Notes: generated by a model not told the origin, from the sequence alone. Shown: positions 1 to 11,929, counted from the stretch's first letter. The stretch: 64,000 nt of DNA from Aradus depressus (GCA_963662175.1 OY759224.1:32497489-32561488); one strand, 5' to 3'. Numbers and translations: made by a program.

Positions 1-267
1 ACAAAAGCGACTATTGTCCCTTTAATACGACATGGATTGAAACAAGTGTACTATTTTTGAAAAAGGATGGCCCACAGTGGGTAGAGGACGCAGAGCGGTT
101 GTGTTAAGCGATGAATCGGAACAAATCCAAATTTCATGGTAAGTCTCTCTTCCCATAGACTCTGTGTCAGTCGCAATGAGAAGAAGGTCGTAGAGTTCTG
201 TTTGTATTCACTAACGTTGCATAATGTTGCAGGTTTTCATTGAAAAATTAATTATGTTTATGTATTA

Positions 268-727
268 GGGGTCATTCATAAATTACGTAAGGCATTTAGG
301 GGGGGAGGGGGGTAAAGAATTTGATCTTATGTAAGTTTTTGAATTTAAAATCTACTACTTTCGCGCTAAGAAATGGAGCTATTGGATAGCGCTATCTGTA
401 CTTAGTTCTCAAATTCAGTATTGCATCCTACAGAAATCATATGGTCTCAGTACTTCTAGACATTTCTTTATTCTATTGTCTCGCTGGCTAGGGATTTCCC
501 TATTGCTTTAATTTTGAAAAATAATTGTCATTTTAGTATCATTTATTTATTATACCTGACATGTCTGGATATTTACATCCACTATTATTTAAAGCTTGGG
601 TACAAGCTGCTCAAACTGTCTTATTTTATCAATACGATCATTTCTTATGAAAATTTCTTATTAAGGGGTAGGGGGGGGGGGGTCAAATTAGCTTTAAAAA
701 AGCCTTACGTAATTTATGAATGGCCCC
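268..727. mobile_element. PIF/Harbinger-like MITE, 460 bp
   Basis: TIR GGGGTCATTCATAAATTACG at the left and its near-complement (ending TTTATGAATGGCCCC) at the right; TTA at 265-267 and 728-730, the duplication typical of PIF/Harbinger. Serves as the empty-site reference for the nested element at 9065. Confidence 0.85.
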
Positions 728-1164
728 TTATTATAATCATACGCTTCCAACTTCTACTTGTGACTTGATAAGTAACACTGTTCGACAAATAAATTTTCTT
801 ATATGAAAATACGTTTTTCTGAAGGACTTTCATGTGGGAAATTCAAATGTTAAATCAGAAAATCGCTATCAGGCACAGTTTTTCATTTATACGAGAATAT
901 TTGTCTAATTTAACTGAAATGTTTAAGTCTGGGATAAAGATAACAACAGTTGGCAACAACAAATTTTGTCTTTCATTTGTTTTCATATTCAAGAGTTGAC
1001 ATCCGGTTGCAAATAGATTTATGTTAGTTAAGAAGCAAGTTATTGTTAAACTATTTAAAATTGAATTTTATAGCGTGTAGATGGTATAGAGAGAGACCTT
1101 CCATATTAATTTCCTTTTTGAAAATAACGACCTACCGTTTGGATTGTAAACTACCTAGTTCAAC

Positions 1165-1262
1165 TTCAATTTAGTATTTGTTAAGTCGTGGCTGAAGATG
1201 GTAGCAATACCGAAAGTACTCCCATATTATATATTATCTGTGAAATAGACAATATTTTTTTT
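1165..1262 (+). mobile_element. Penelope-type terminal repeat fragment
   Basis: Single copy of the arm seen twice at 31459-31654: TAGTATTTGTTAAGTCGTGG at the left, GTGAAATAGACAATATTTTT at the right. Confidence 0.7.
1192..1224 (+). ncRNA. Hammerhead-like core with GCAA tetraloop
   Basis: CTGAAGAT (1192-1199), GGTA (1200-1203), GCAA (1204-1207), TACC (1208-1211), GAAA (1212-1215), palindrome AGTACT (1215-1220), followed by C, a permitted residue at a hammerhead cleavage site. The best-preserved copy of this family. Confidence 0.6.
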
Positions 1263-1427
1263 AAAACATGCGTTTTCTTTATTTTTATTTCAATAGGGAG
1301 ATGTTTCCATGGCGACCGCGTTGTTTTTATGGGTTCCTATTGGCTATCCCCTCCCGTTTCCCCCCTCCAAGCGAACTGGCCATACCCCCCGAAGGACCAA
1401 GATATACCGGCTCTACTATAGTTAGTT

Positions 1428-1580
1428 ATTAGGACTCATGCCCGGGCTTTAACAACAAGGCCTTATCGCCTACTACCAGAGCGCTCTCACATTTTTACTC
1501 ACCTAGGGTCTTAGTCTTTAAAAAGTACCTGAAATAGAGCAGGCTCGTGACCATCTCCTAACGTCCCATCCGAAGAACGG
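1428..1580 (-). mobile_element. SINE A, 3' part
   Basis: From ACTCATGCCCGGGC to CATCCGAAGAACGG; head absent. Confidence 0.75.
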
Positions 1581-2194
1581 CAATGCCGGTTGACCTGTTC
1601 ATTATCTACCTAATGGGACTGTTTAGAAGGAGAGGAGAAACTTAGTTGGTGGGTTGTTGTGATTCCTTGAGTTGTTGTGATTTTGGGCCAGGTGAGTTGA
1701 CACTATCTCGCCCGCCCCCGCCATATCTCACATCTGTCGTGTCCTCATTCCTCCGTGCTCCAACATGGGCTAAAACAAAACTGGTCTTTTATTTAGTTAC
1801 ATGCGGTTATAATAACTAGAGGGGAGAGCGGAAACGTAGCTAAAGCTTGATTCTACCCTTCTGCTGAATTATAAAATTGTGGCTCATACAGCGGAAAAAA
1901 AATTAACTGAAACTGTTCATAATTAATTATTTAACCAACTGAATTATCTACGTTTCTTTATGTATTTATGCATTTAATGCAACATGCAACAGTCATGATT
2001 AACATGCACCGCTTTAAGCAAGGTCACAACACATAAATTTCTACAATTAGTAATTATTCGCTTAAATCGGGGAAACAATTAATTATTGACCTATGTATGA
2101 TAGGCACGACCATGGAATACTGGACGACCTCCTGCAACAACGAGTCGCTGGTGATTCACCACCAATGTGCTTCCCCAGCACGACTTCTGTGCTC

Positions 2195-2470
2195 GATATG
2201 GCTGCAAATCAATAGGTGTCGTCCTTACGATATTCTGGAGATACATATAAAATTTCATATCGATACATTTATTCTATCTGGAATTATCGTAACACAGACT
2301 TCAGACTTATACGTACACACAGAGAGGATGTTTTTTTCTGGTCATTTTTGGATTCAGGAAACATGAAATTCCGGAGAAAACTCAACTTCGAATTTCTGAC
2401 CGATTTGGAAGTTTAACTATCGATTCCTTAGACTGGTCGATTGGTTTTGGCGGAGGTCGAAAACTTAAAC
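2195..2470. repeat. Family C copy
   Basis: First of many copies of a modular repeat. Module words seen here: AATCAATAGGTGTCGTCCTT, ATCGATACATTTATTCTATC, GGAAACATGAAATTCCG. Units of 130-150 bp each carry a GATACATTCATTACATCGGC box; outer ends carry CTTCCCCAGC. No coding potential. The family is unidentified; it lacks obvious TIRs. Confidence 0.75.
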
Positions 2471-2589
2471 TGTAAATTTTTATAAATATTGTATTTAATA
2501 ACTGTCTTTTATAATCTCTGTTTTGAAACCGAAATCAGATCGCTTTAGGTACTCTTTAATCAGATTTGACTGTATTTTTGTACTTGAAA

Positions 2590-3862
2590 GTCCATGCTGG
2601 TACAAAAAGTGGAGAGTGAAGGTGAACGACACGAAATCAGTTCACATCGTCTTCACCCTTCGCCGAAAATATATCTGCCCTCCAGTGTACCTTAACAAAC
2701 ATCCCATTCTTTTAAAAAAACGAAGTCCGCTATCTAGGCCTCATACTCGACAAACGATTAACTTGGAATCCTCACATGAGAGTGAAAAGACAAGAAATGA
2801 ACAGACGTTATAAACTGTTACTAAGACTACTAGACAAAAGATCCAAATTAACTTTGAAAACAAAACGACTTTTATACAACGCAGTACTCAAACCTAGGTG
2901 GACTTACGGACTTGAACTTTGGGGTTCTGCCAAAGCTTCCAATCTCCAGCGCAACCAATCCTTTCAATTTAAAATCCTTCATAAAATAGCCAATGCTCCT
3001 TATTATGTCTCCAACAAAACTCTTCACACTGACCTTCACGTTCCTTTTGTCACCGAAGTCGCTAAATCCAAATATAAAAAATTATTTTCCCTTCTTAGTT
3101 CCCACAAAAATCCTCTAGTCCGTGCCCTCCATTCTGCCATACTTCCCCAACGACGCACAGTGTGAAATTTATGAGTTTTGATTTTCAAAATTCGAGCCCC
3201 CGCTCAATTTTTGAACAATTTGTATGAAACTAGGTGCAAAATATTTGTGAAAGCTGGCTTTTTATCAGATAACTGCGGGTTTCACAATCTAGGTATTATA
3301 TGCCAGTGGCAAAAATAGCCAATATATTGAATTTGGACCACTTTAGGCCAAAATGACAACATTAGAACCACTTTTGGCTAGAATAAATATTGAATTCGTA
3401 ATCAGCGACCCAAAAAACATTCATTTAAGTTGTAAAAATCCGTTAACAAAAACGTAGACAAAAAAAATTATTTTTTAAAAATTTTCGCGGGGTTTTGGCA
3501 GCTGTCAATTGGCATATAATACCTTGATTGTGAAACCCGCAGTTACCTGATAAAAAGCCAGCTTTCACAAATATTTTGCACCTAGTTTCATACAAATTGA
3601 TCAAAAATTGAGCGGGGGCTCGAATTTTGAAAATCAAAACTCATAAATTTCACACTGTACGACGTCTTAAGCGTCAGTGGCCTAGAGACCTCCTCAGCAG
3701 CAGCAGTGACACTGATTAGTAACGAATGAGAGTTTTTCAATGGGTGATGTCTCCCCTCTTGACATTTTGACATTGCCATTATCTCCCTTTTAGCATATTT
3801 TTTTGTTGTATTTATTTTTTATACAATTGTATCTATTTGTAAATAAATGAGTATGAGACCAA
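2590..3862 (+). pseudogene. Jockey-like non-LTR retrotransposon, 3' part, broken
   Basis: Reads from about 2592 (KWRVKVNDTKSVHIVFTLR) then shifts frame within an A run at about 2711-2721 and continues from 2722 (EVRYLGLILDKRLTWNPH) to 3165. These are the RT thumb and connection residues typical of Jockey-clade elements. A 501-bp inverted-repeat element interrupts it at 3158-3658; the reading then resumes (RRLKRQWPRDLL) to a stop near 3719. The 3' UTR ends with GTAAATAAATG near 3850. The 5' end is truncated as usual for target-primed insertion. The frameshift and the insertion make it dead. Confidence 0.88.
3158..3658. mobile_element. Long-TIR element, 501 bp, inside the Jockey copy
   Basis: Terminal inverted repeats of about 140 bp start CAGTGTGAAATTTATGAGTT and end with its complement. 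The right flank is TA and the left CA, and ACGACG occurs on both sides, compatible with a TA-targeting Tc1/mariner-like MITE. No transposase. Confidence 0.85.
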
Positions 3863-4504
3863 CTGATTTCAAGTCAAATTGGGGAAATGAAAAGGAGAAC
3901 TTGGAGGGAGAGTGGAAACTTTGTTTTGGTAGAAATAATTCGACCTGGGGAAGCACAACTTGCTTCTCTGCGAATGTTTGATATTCGCTCCTTTTCGCCT
4001 CCTTGTACTGAGGTAGCCGATCTATACGCGGGTTTTCATGAAAGACCCGCATTATCTATTTATGAAGCCCTTTCAAAAGCATCATCTACCCTTTCAATGG
4101 AAGAAAGCCCGGGCATACTGCAGCTTTGTAAGGTTAGCAGATTTCCATAATAAGGTATACACAACATTTTTTTTATCTCACGTCTAGTTAGTGCTGACGT
4201 ATACACCTAGAGACCTAACCATTCAATGCTTGTAACCCTTTCCTGTTACCTCTACTTTGGGAGACCTTTCGCCTATGCAATTACAGCGTCTTTTCAAAAG
4301 GACGGCGTTCTCATGGTTTTGTTACATCTCGAATAAAAAAAAAAATAAGGACTTTCTCTCAGCCGTGTTAGAACTTCCAATCTTGAGCATAGTAGGCAAG
4401 AAAGCTATCTATATGCTACCGGCGCCCTCTTCCTCACAGCTAGTCCGTATAAAATGACCTTCACTAGTAAACAGAAGCTGTTCGTTTAGAGGTAAGGTGC
4501 TACT

Positions 4505-4760
4505 ATTCTGAACGATATATCTCGACTTCTATTGAACATAAACGAACGATATACCTCGACTTCTAATGAACGTAAATGAACGTTTTATAGTTCAAATGAC
4601 CGAAAACATTAAATAATCTGTCTAATGAGCTCTTAGCGCGAAATTGCGAGTTTTACTTTTCGGCGGATTTGATTTTTCTGGAATATGCGTTCATACCACA
4701 TTCGCGCGAACGGACGCAAATATTTTGAACTTCATATCTCTGCTTCTAATGAACGTAAAC
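4505..4760. repeat. Degenerate short tandem repeat
   Basis: GAACGATATATCTCGACTTC and variants recur with about 44-bp spacing at 4510 and 4554 and loosely near 4730. Confidence 0.55.
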
Positions 4761-4927
4761 GAATGTTTGTTGAAAAAAAAAAAACAGTATTTCTGTTCGA
4801 AAACGAGAAAGTCAAGATCTTAGCACGAAATTATGATATATATTTTTTTTTTAATTTTCACCCTCCTCCCCCATTTACCCTCTTTCGTTGGTCTGATTTC
4901 TCTAGAAATAAAATATGTTGTCTTCCC

Positions 4928-5083
4928 ACTGTTTTATTTTCAGACAGAATCGGGTTTCAGCGCAACTGCATCATCAGTGGCACATCCAAGCCGTACAGTG
5001 TGGGGTCGAATGGAACACTAGGATGTGTCACTGATGATGACGCAGTTGAAAAATGGTTCTGGTTGAAAATAATAACAGTGGGG
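4928..5083. mobile_element. Short foldback element, 156 bp
   Basis: Arms of about 70 bp: CCCACTGTTTTATTTTCAGA at the left, complement of CCCACTGTTATTATTTTCAA at the right, both including GCATCATCAGTGGCACATCC-like sequence. A half copy is near 45625-45665. Confidence 0.65.
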
Positions 5084-5230
5084 CGACAACGCCTTTCATT
5101 TGTATGAGAACACCTGTAAGAATTTGAAAGACAACCCAAATTATGTTTAGGGGAGTATTTTGATGGAAAGAGGGTAGTTCTCATAGGAGTTCATATTCTG
5201 TTCGAACTGGGGAAGTTGACTTGCGATGAG

Positions 5231-5465
5231 TTATTGTAACTCATGCCCGGGCTTTAACTACAAGGGCATATCGCTTACTACCAAAGCGCTCTTTCATCGC
5301 TCTCTTTCGGACCCGACTCTACACTGGTCCTACATTTTGAGGACGGCATGCTCAAGGTTTTTTCACCTTCCAGATAAAAAAAAAACTAAGAGCCTCGGCC
5401 CGGTTTCGAACCCGCGATCTTGAGCTCAATAGACAAACACGCTACTTTTGAGCTATCGGCGCCCT
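5231..5465 (-). mobile_element. SINE A, internal deletion
   Basis: Both ends present (CTCATGCCCGGGC; CTATCGGCGCCC), with the central GGGACGTTAAG block missing. Confidence 0.82.
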
Positions 5466-5814
5466 TACTGACGATGAGTGAATCATTCATTTCGGTGTTT
5501 ATCTGAACGACGCAGCCCTGTCCTGGTTAACCTTGGTCCCGATTCTGTCAATGACGAACCAACAGGTGAGATAATATTCTAAATGTGCACCCAATGAGTG
5601 AACGAGTCCTTTCACATTTATCTTCGTTCACTTAAAGTTTTCACTCCTCATTAAAAATGACCTTAATGTAAAAAATATATTATTTTATTTTTAGCGCAAT
5701 TTTTACTAGATAAGTGCGCAATTTCTAAATAGGTAAAGAAGCACAGAAAAAAATAATAATAAGTGGGTCACGAGCAATGTGCGCTAAAACAGCTTCTCAA
5801 CTTTTGCCTCAAAT

Positions 5815-6305
5815 TTAGCTGAAAATCAATAGACTTCTTACGAACTTCTCAATCTTCATGGAGGAAGGGCGGAAACTTACTTGTTTATAAATAATACCCC
5901 AGCTCGTATAATTTAGTACATTCCCGGCTTTCACCGACGACGTTTTTCACTTCACCAGCTATATCAAGTATGGGGGAAGTTCTATAATCTGTCAGAAATT
6001 CGAAGGTCAGTTTTCATCGGAATTGAATGTTTTCCGACGAATTAACACGATGACTCACGATAGAATGAATGTATCGACACGAAATTTTATATATGTGTCC
6101 AGAACCCTCTAAGGACGACACCTATTGATTTTCAGCCAAATTGGCCGAAGGGAAGGAGGGAGTTCAGGGTAGGGGGTCAGGTCAATAATCCTAATAACTG
6201 CCGATGTAATGAATTTATCGTCATGAAATTTAGTATGAGGATGCAGGCAGTCGAAGATGTTCCGGGGAGGGGAGTCCAGGGTTCTTAAAGACGGGATCCT
6301 GAATT
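5815..6305. repeat. Family C copy
   Basis: GGGGAAGTTCTATAATCTGT through GATGTAATGAATTTATCGTC; ends abruptly at the R1-like fragment, whose insertion probably truncated it. Confidence 0.75.
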
Positions 6306-6309
6306 TCAA

Positions 6310-6690
6310 AAGGACACCCACCTACACACTGTGGGAGTCAAGGACAATCCCACCTGTGACAGATGTGGAGAAGAAGACGAAACGGCGGCACACTTTCTGG
6401 ACATCTGCTCGGGATATGCACGAATGAGATTCCGTATCTTCGGTGGAGATGTAATCGCAGGAAGGACTTTAGAAGATTGGACTATGAGAGCATTCTCAGG
6501 TTCATTAAGGAAACTGGGAGACTGAGCACTCCATGAGGGACTTGGTTCAGGTAGTATAAACATACAGGTAATATAATAAGGGGGAAGCCCAGCGCTTCCA
6601 GGGAAGGGATAAGAGCACTGGATGCTCAGGTCCCTAGGTGTAAAACACCAGCCCACCACATATATATAGTATGAAGATTCAGAAGCCAAC
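6310..6690 (+). pseudogene. R1-like non-LTR element, C-terminal zinc-knuckle fragment
   Basis: Open frame with PTCDRCGEEDETAAHFLDIC at about 6349-6408, the Cys/His cluster that follows RT in R1, SART and related clades. The ORF ends near 6525; the 3' UTR runs to about 6690 (GGGATAAGAGCACTGGATGC). A related UTR piece is at 7550-7685. Confidence 0.75.
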
Positions 6691-6984
6691 TAATGACTTC
6701 TAGCCCATATGGACGACTGCTTTTGAGAGGGGGGGAGGGGGGGGGAGAGTACATCGCCTGTTTTTTCAATTTTCCCCACCTCCAGAGTGTCCTCTCCAGT
6801 GACGCCATGAGCTATGTCCTACTAATCCCCCCAAGGTCCCGCGACACGTCCTTTCCGTCAGACCCAAAGAGGTAGATGAGGTTTTATTCCTGCTTTGACC
6901 TCCCGTTTGTCCTTAAACCTGAACGTTTTATACCCCTCAAAAGGTTACGTCTGAACTTATATACTTAGGATTCATTGGATCCAG

Positions 6985-7265
6985 GCCTCGGTGAATCACC
7001 GCCATTGTACATCCCCAGCACGAATCAATTAAGTTTTCGCTCTCCCTCCAAAACCGTTAGTTGACTTACATATTGTCTTCTGAACCCTCATACTAAATTT
7101 TGTGTCGATTTATTCATTACCTCGGCAGTTATGAGGGTTTTGAGACATCTCTCACTTTCCTTCTGCCAATTTCGCGAAAAATTAATAGATGTCGTCCTTA
7201 TGAGGTTTTGATTGTCTATATAAAATTTCATATCGATACATTCATTAATTATATCGGTAGTTTGA
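6985..7265. repeat. Family C copy, opposite orientation
   Basis: CATCCCCAGCACGAATCAAT to TCATTAATTATATCGGTAG. Confidence 0.7.
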
Positions 7266-7549
7266 AATCTATTTGTGTTCTGTCTGTATCATACGGCACA
7301 TACATATCTACGACCGGCAGCTCTAGCTCACACCTAAAGGTCAGAATAGCTGAAACGAGGCATGACATCAGCCTGGGCCTGAGCGCTATTGTAACGGAAG
7401 TACAGTATACCACAGAACACAGCTAAATGACTATCTACTCTCTATCAAAAGAAGTGACTCACGGTGGGAGGTGCTGTTATTCACAAGTGGTCTAGCCCTC
7501 CCTCCACAACACGAACAATGGCACTGTTACTGTACAGTGCACTGTGCAT

Positions 7550-7685
7550 GTTGGACAATAATGATGAGAGGTGATAAGTCCTTGAGCACGCTGTCCTTTG
7601 GATGAACCTGGATAGGCAATATTTAGGACTAACAGGGAAGGTACAAGAACATTAGATGCTTAGGTTTGTGTTTAAAAGTAGTTTT
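7550..7685 (+). mobile_element. 3' UTR fragment of an R1-like element
   Basis: GGGAAGGTACAAGAACATTAGATGCTTAGG parallels the UTR at 6600-6640 over about 35 bases (written here as aligned words only). Weak evidence. Confidence 0.35.
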
Positions 7686-7687
7686 CT

Positions 7688-7993
7688 TTAGGTTAGGTTT
7701 GGTTTCATGACTCATGCCCGGGCTTTAACTAAGAGGTCATATCGCCTACTACCAGAGCGCTCTTTCGTCACTATGGTGGACATGAGCCCGACTACTAGGG
7801 TAAAGGGGTCTTTAACGAGTAACTGACATCGCACAGGCTCGGGACCATCGCTTAACGTCCCATCCGAAGGACGGCGTGCTTAAGTTTATTTTACCTCCCA
7901 GATAAAATAAACTAAGGGTCTTGGTCGGGTTTCGAACCCACGTTCTTGAGCTCAGAAGGCAAGCACGCATACCACTGAGCTACCGGCGCCCTC
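7688..7993 (-). mobile_element. SINE A, near full length
   Basis: Tail TTAGGTTAGG at the left, head GAGCTACCGGCGCC at the right; GGGTTTCGAACCC B box slightly altered. Confidence 0.88.
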
Positions 7994-8844
7994 TAGTTTT
8001 CTTTATGTTTTTAAGTTATTTTAATTTGGTTATTTATCGAAAGGTTTGTTTCAGATCAAGTAATCACTTCCCAGTCACTTCGGGTTCATTTAAATGATAT
8101 TTTCTCGAATCTAAATCCTCGAATCAAAATTATTGAATTCAGGAGGTCGTGAAACATCAACATAAAATTTTTGACCCATCACACAGATTTTTGACCCCTT
8201 ACACAGATTTTTCCGTATATGGAACATATAGCTGAGGCAATAAAATCCGACAGGCGGACGTCTTACGAAATAAAAACCCATTTTTAAACTCAAGGACTAG
8301 ACAAGAACAATGAATGACAGACAGGAAATTGTGAATGAATGTTGTACAAAACAAATGGTAATTCATCACAATTAAAACAAACGATAGGAGAGATAGAAAA
8401 AGAAATTGGAAGAGGAAATTCGTGAAAATTAGGGGAAAAAAACTAATGAAAATCAGTTCAGGATATCCTCGACAGAGCAAGGTTGGAGCTTGTTAAAACC
8501 TCGGAATAACTATTGGTGAACATTGCACTGAAACATTGGTACACATTCTACTGTAGCTACTTACAGGGGAAATTATATAATCGGTCAAATATTCGAAATT
8601 GAGTTTTCTCTGAAATTTCAAGTTTTCCGACAGACACCCTGATTCCAAAAATGAAAAAAAAAAAAAAAAAAATCATCGGAACGAATTAGTCAATTAACTT
8701 TTCGCTACCCCTTCAACATCAGCCTCCTAAATCCTCATACTAAATTTTGTATCGATAAATTCATTACATCGGTAGTTATGAGGCTTTTTGAATTGAGCCC
8801 TTCCCCTAAACCCCTTTTTCCCTTCAGAATAAGTGTCATCCTTA

Positions 8845-9799
8845 GGAGTCATTCATAAATTACGTAAGGCATTTAGGAGGGGGGGGGGGGGGGGGGGGGT
8901 ATAAGCTCAATATTACTAATTCTTACTATAGGGGAGGGGGGTAAAGAATTTGATCTTATGTAAGTTCTTGAATTTAAAATCTACTACTTTCGCGCTAAGA
9001 AATGGCGGGATAGCGCCATCTGTACTTAGTTCACAAATTCAGTATTGAATCCTACAAATCATATGAGTTTGGAGCCAGAGCGGACCAACCCACAATTTTT
9101 CGGAAAATGAGTTATTACCATCCTGATGTTGGCATAGGTTCCCTTTTTTCCAAACCAGTGTGGATCACTTAGTTTCTTCACTACAGTGATAGATAGCAGC
9201 ACTTTAAGTTTAGTCCACAAGTATTTTGTGCATATATTTTCAAAGTCACAATGGATCATACGGCCTTCAAAAACTTTATAGAACACAAAAAGGGATCACT
9301 CATCCAATACTATTCTAAAATTTCAAATATAAATAAATATTTGGGGCCCATTTATGGAGATAAACAAAATATACTCAATTTTCAATTGCCATTTTCTACC
9401 TGTTCAGTTTCAACCAGTTGGTCCGCTCTGGCTCCAAACTCCTCATATGGTCTCAGTATTTCTAGACATTTCTTTATTCTATTGTCTCGCTGACTAGGGA
9501 TTTCCCTATCGCTTGAATTTTGAAAAATAATTGTTATTTTAGTATCATTTATTTATTATACCTATGTCTGGATATTTACATACACTATTATTTAAAGCTT
9601 GGGTACAAGCTTTTCCACGTAAAACTTCAAAGATTTGTCAAAAAGAGTCAAACATGTTTTGGAAAACTAATAAAGAAACTTTTAAAAATAACTCTAGTGC
9701 TTTCAGTGAAAAAGTTGAGACGATTAAACGAAGTATAATAGGTGGAGGGAGGGGTCAAATTAGCATTAAAAAAGCCTTACGTAATTTATGAATGGCCCC
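8845..9799. mobile_element. PIF/Harbinger-like MITE, second copy with nested insertion
   Basis: Same TIRs, TTA at 8842-8844 and 9800-9802. The host family C consensus reads GTCCTTATGGGG across the site, so the TTA duplication is confirmed. Contains a 21-G run at 8879-8899, extra bases near 8905-8935 and the 378-bp MITE at 9065-9442. Confidence 0.88.
9065..9442. mobile_element. MITE, 378 bp, TIR GAGTTTGGAGCCAGAGCGGA
   Basis: 26-bp inverted ends, TCATAT on both sides (9059-9064, 9443-9448). The empty site AAATCATATGGTCTC is present in the sister MITE at 268-727. No transposase ORF; superfamily unknown (6-bp duplication). Confidence 0.85.
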
Positions 9800-10489
9800 T
9801 TATGGGATTTTGAATTTACATATGATATTTCATATCGATACATTCATTTCATCGCTAGTTATATGAGTTTTTGTGTTGTCTCCCCCCTAAATCCCCCCCC
9901 CCCTTTTTCTTTGACCGATTTGGCTGAAAATCAATATGTATCTTCCTTATGTAGTTCTGGATACACATATAAAATTTCGTGTCAATATATTCATTCTATC
10001 GAGATATTATTATCGTGTTCACAGAGTCATAAAATTTAGTATGAGCATTCAGAAGCCCCTATCTAATTTTAAACATTTTTAGCGCAAACGGTCGATTAGT
10101 TTTGGAGGGAGAGCGAAAACTTAATTGATAAAGGGAAGTAAGGGACGACATTTTTTAAAATGATATGTTATCATAGACAATTTCATATAAATTCTACTTG
10201 AGAATTCTAACCATGAAATTTATTTTAGTATTCAAGGCTCCTCAATGAATAATACCCCCGTTTTTTTGTTGTGTTTTAAGTTTAAAAAAAAAGAAATGTA
10301 TTCATATATTTATGTACAAGTATATAATTATGAAATAATGAGCACATTTTCCTTACATGAATCAACAACTTCCCATGTAGTAAGGAATAGTTTCATGGGA
10401 ATGTTTGGCTTGAGGAGACTAATTACCAGAAATAGTTTATAATTAAATAGGGGGAATTGGGGTGAAGAATACGTCCACATTTTATATTA

Positions 10490-10783
10490 TGGGCGCTGCT
10501 AGCTCAGAGCGTGCTTGCCTATTGAGCTCAAGATCGCACGTTTCGAAATCCGGACGAGAGACCCTTAATATTTTTAATCTGGTAGGTGAAAAAACCTTGA
10601 GCACTCCATCCTTCGGATGGGACGCGATGGTCCCGAGCCTGTATGTCAGATACTCGTTAAAGAACCCCTAGCCTAGGTGAATAAATCTAGTTAGGTAAAA
10701 TTTAGACTCTCATAGTAGAGTTGGGTTCATGTCCACCAGAGCGAAGAAAGATCACTCTCGTAGTAGACTAGTTAAAGCCCGAT
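10490..10783 (+). mobile_element. SINE A, diverged
   Basis: Head GGGCGCTGCTAGCTCAGAGC; B box mutated (CGTTTCGAAATCC); body to AAAGCCCG without tail. A 19-base palindrome arm pair (TTTTACTTTCCCACTTAT) follows at 10784-10826. Confidence 0.8.
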
Positions 10784-10904
10784 TTTACTTTCCCACTTAT
10801 ATTCGCATAAGTGGGAAAGTAAAATCCAAAATACAGATAATATCGAACACATGAATATTATTATTTTTTCTTTAAGTGAGTAAAAGACAATAAACATAAA
10901 GTGC

Positions 10905-11920
10905 ACAAATATTTTGAAATAATAATAATTTATTTCCGTTAAACCAATACATGGTAATAGGATACGTTAAATGAATTTATATATTAAGATAGCTTATAGA
11001 TTAGATGTATAACTACTAGAGTCTAACACATCTATGATTAGTAGTAACAAAAAAAAACATTAAAAAAAGTAAAATTAAATTAATAAAAACTGTACAAATA
11101 AATACTTAAAAATATATGAGTATATAAAAAAAAATAATAATAAAAAAAATAATAAAAAAATAATAATACAAAATACGTTCATAATAAGTAGACACATTTT
11201 TCAATTTAATAAAAAATTAAGATAGGTAACTATTTTTCAAAGAAAACTCTTCGGAAGTGTCTTTATCCCCCAACGATGTTTCGGGACGTTCTTACGTCCC
11301 ATCATCAGGTCCCAATGTGGCGAGATATAGAAAAGAAAGAAAACAATGTAACTATAACAATATATGAAAAAAAATATATATAAATGAATAGATAAAACAA
11401 TAAGGTACATTGGACTGACTTTTAAGGTGTGGAGGAACTCTGCCCAAAATATACAAATGAAAGCTGTATATCAAATAATGATTTTGGATATGAAAAACGA
11501 TTCTTTATTGTGATGATATTATTCTTTTTGAACAGTGAGAATAAAATTCCGTTTCCGTGTAAAGGGTTTCCTCTAACATGAACATTTTTAGTTGAAATTT
11601 AAATTTTTTTATTGTATCTATTGACTTCAAAGAGTGGGGAAGGGCATTAAATAAATTAATTCCTTTATGAGTTATACTTTTTTTACAATAAATGAACGTT
11701 CCTGCCAAACATTGTGTTTCTGGATATTATCAAAAAATATGTCCATCCATCTCGAAACTCATGATCGGTTGGTTGTCTTGGATATCCAGATCTGGCAGAG
11801 AAACACCCCCATGTCTTTCCTGGAATCCAAAATGTCAATTGTTGAACTTTCCAAGAAACGTTATCTTTCTCGCTACTCTTGGGAACATACAACCATTACA
11901 TTGCCCACCACAGTGTACTA
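10905..11920 (-). pseudogene. Non-LTR retrotransposon, 3' part with (AAT)n tail
   Basis: Minus-strand ORF 11505-11708 contains THKGINLFNALPHSLKSI and FKFQLKMFMLEETLY, a common C-terminal block of CR1/Jockey-type RT proteins; homology seems to extend upstream in another frame to about 11800. The 3' UTR (11500 to 10905) includes a hairpin with a hammerhead-like core, and the element ends in an ATT repeat (AATAATAAT at 10917-10929). The tail block recurs at 14932-15064 and 40795-41140. Confidence 0.65.
11270..11311 (-). ncRNA. Hammerhead-like hairpin in a non-LTR 3' UTR
   Basis: Minus strand: CTGATGAT (11301-11308), perfect 7-bp stem GGGACGT/ACGTCCC around AAGA, then GAAA (11279-11282). Stem III palindrome is imperfect (ACATCGT). 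Relatives: 15455-15495 keeps the stem with G-T pairs around a GAAA loop but has lost CTGATGA; 41052-41085 has lost the stem. Confidence 0.55.
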
Positions 11921-11929
11921 ATCACATTC

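Larger units (their letters stand above)
1..2194. other. Unassigned stretches, 1-2194
   Basis: 1-264, 731-1164, 1263-1427 and 1581-2194 hold nothing I recognise: AT-rich, no ORF with family signal, no tRNA. TTGTTGTGATT repeats loosely near 1655-1685. Confidence 0.6.
3863..8554. other. Unassigned stretches, 3863-8554
   Basis: 3863-4504 (with a possible family C scrap near 3880-3965), 5466-5814, 6691-6984, 7266-7549 and 7994-8554 show no supported feature. Small ORFs there lack any recognisable domain. Confidence 0.55.
8555..10135. repeat. Family C copy split by a Harbinger-like MITE
   Basis: 8555-8844 and 9800-10135 join across the MITE at the CCTTATGGG point of the consensus. The left part has a 19-A run near 8654. 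Confidence 0.8.

Noticed and set aside
4685..5107. 140-codon ORF
   Set aside because: Runs over a short tandem repeat and a foldback element; low complexity.
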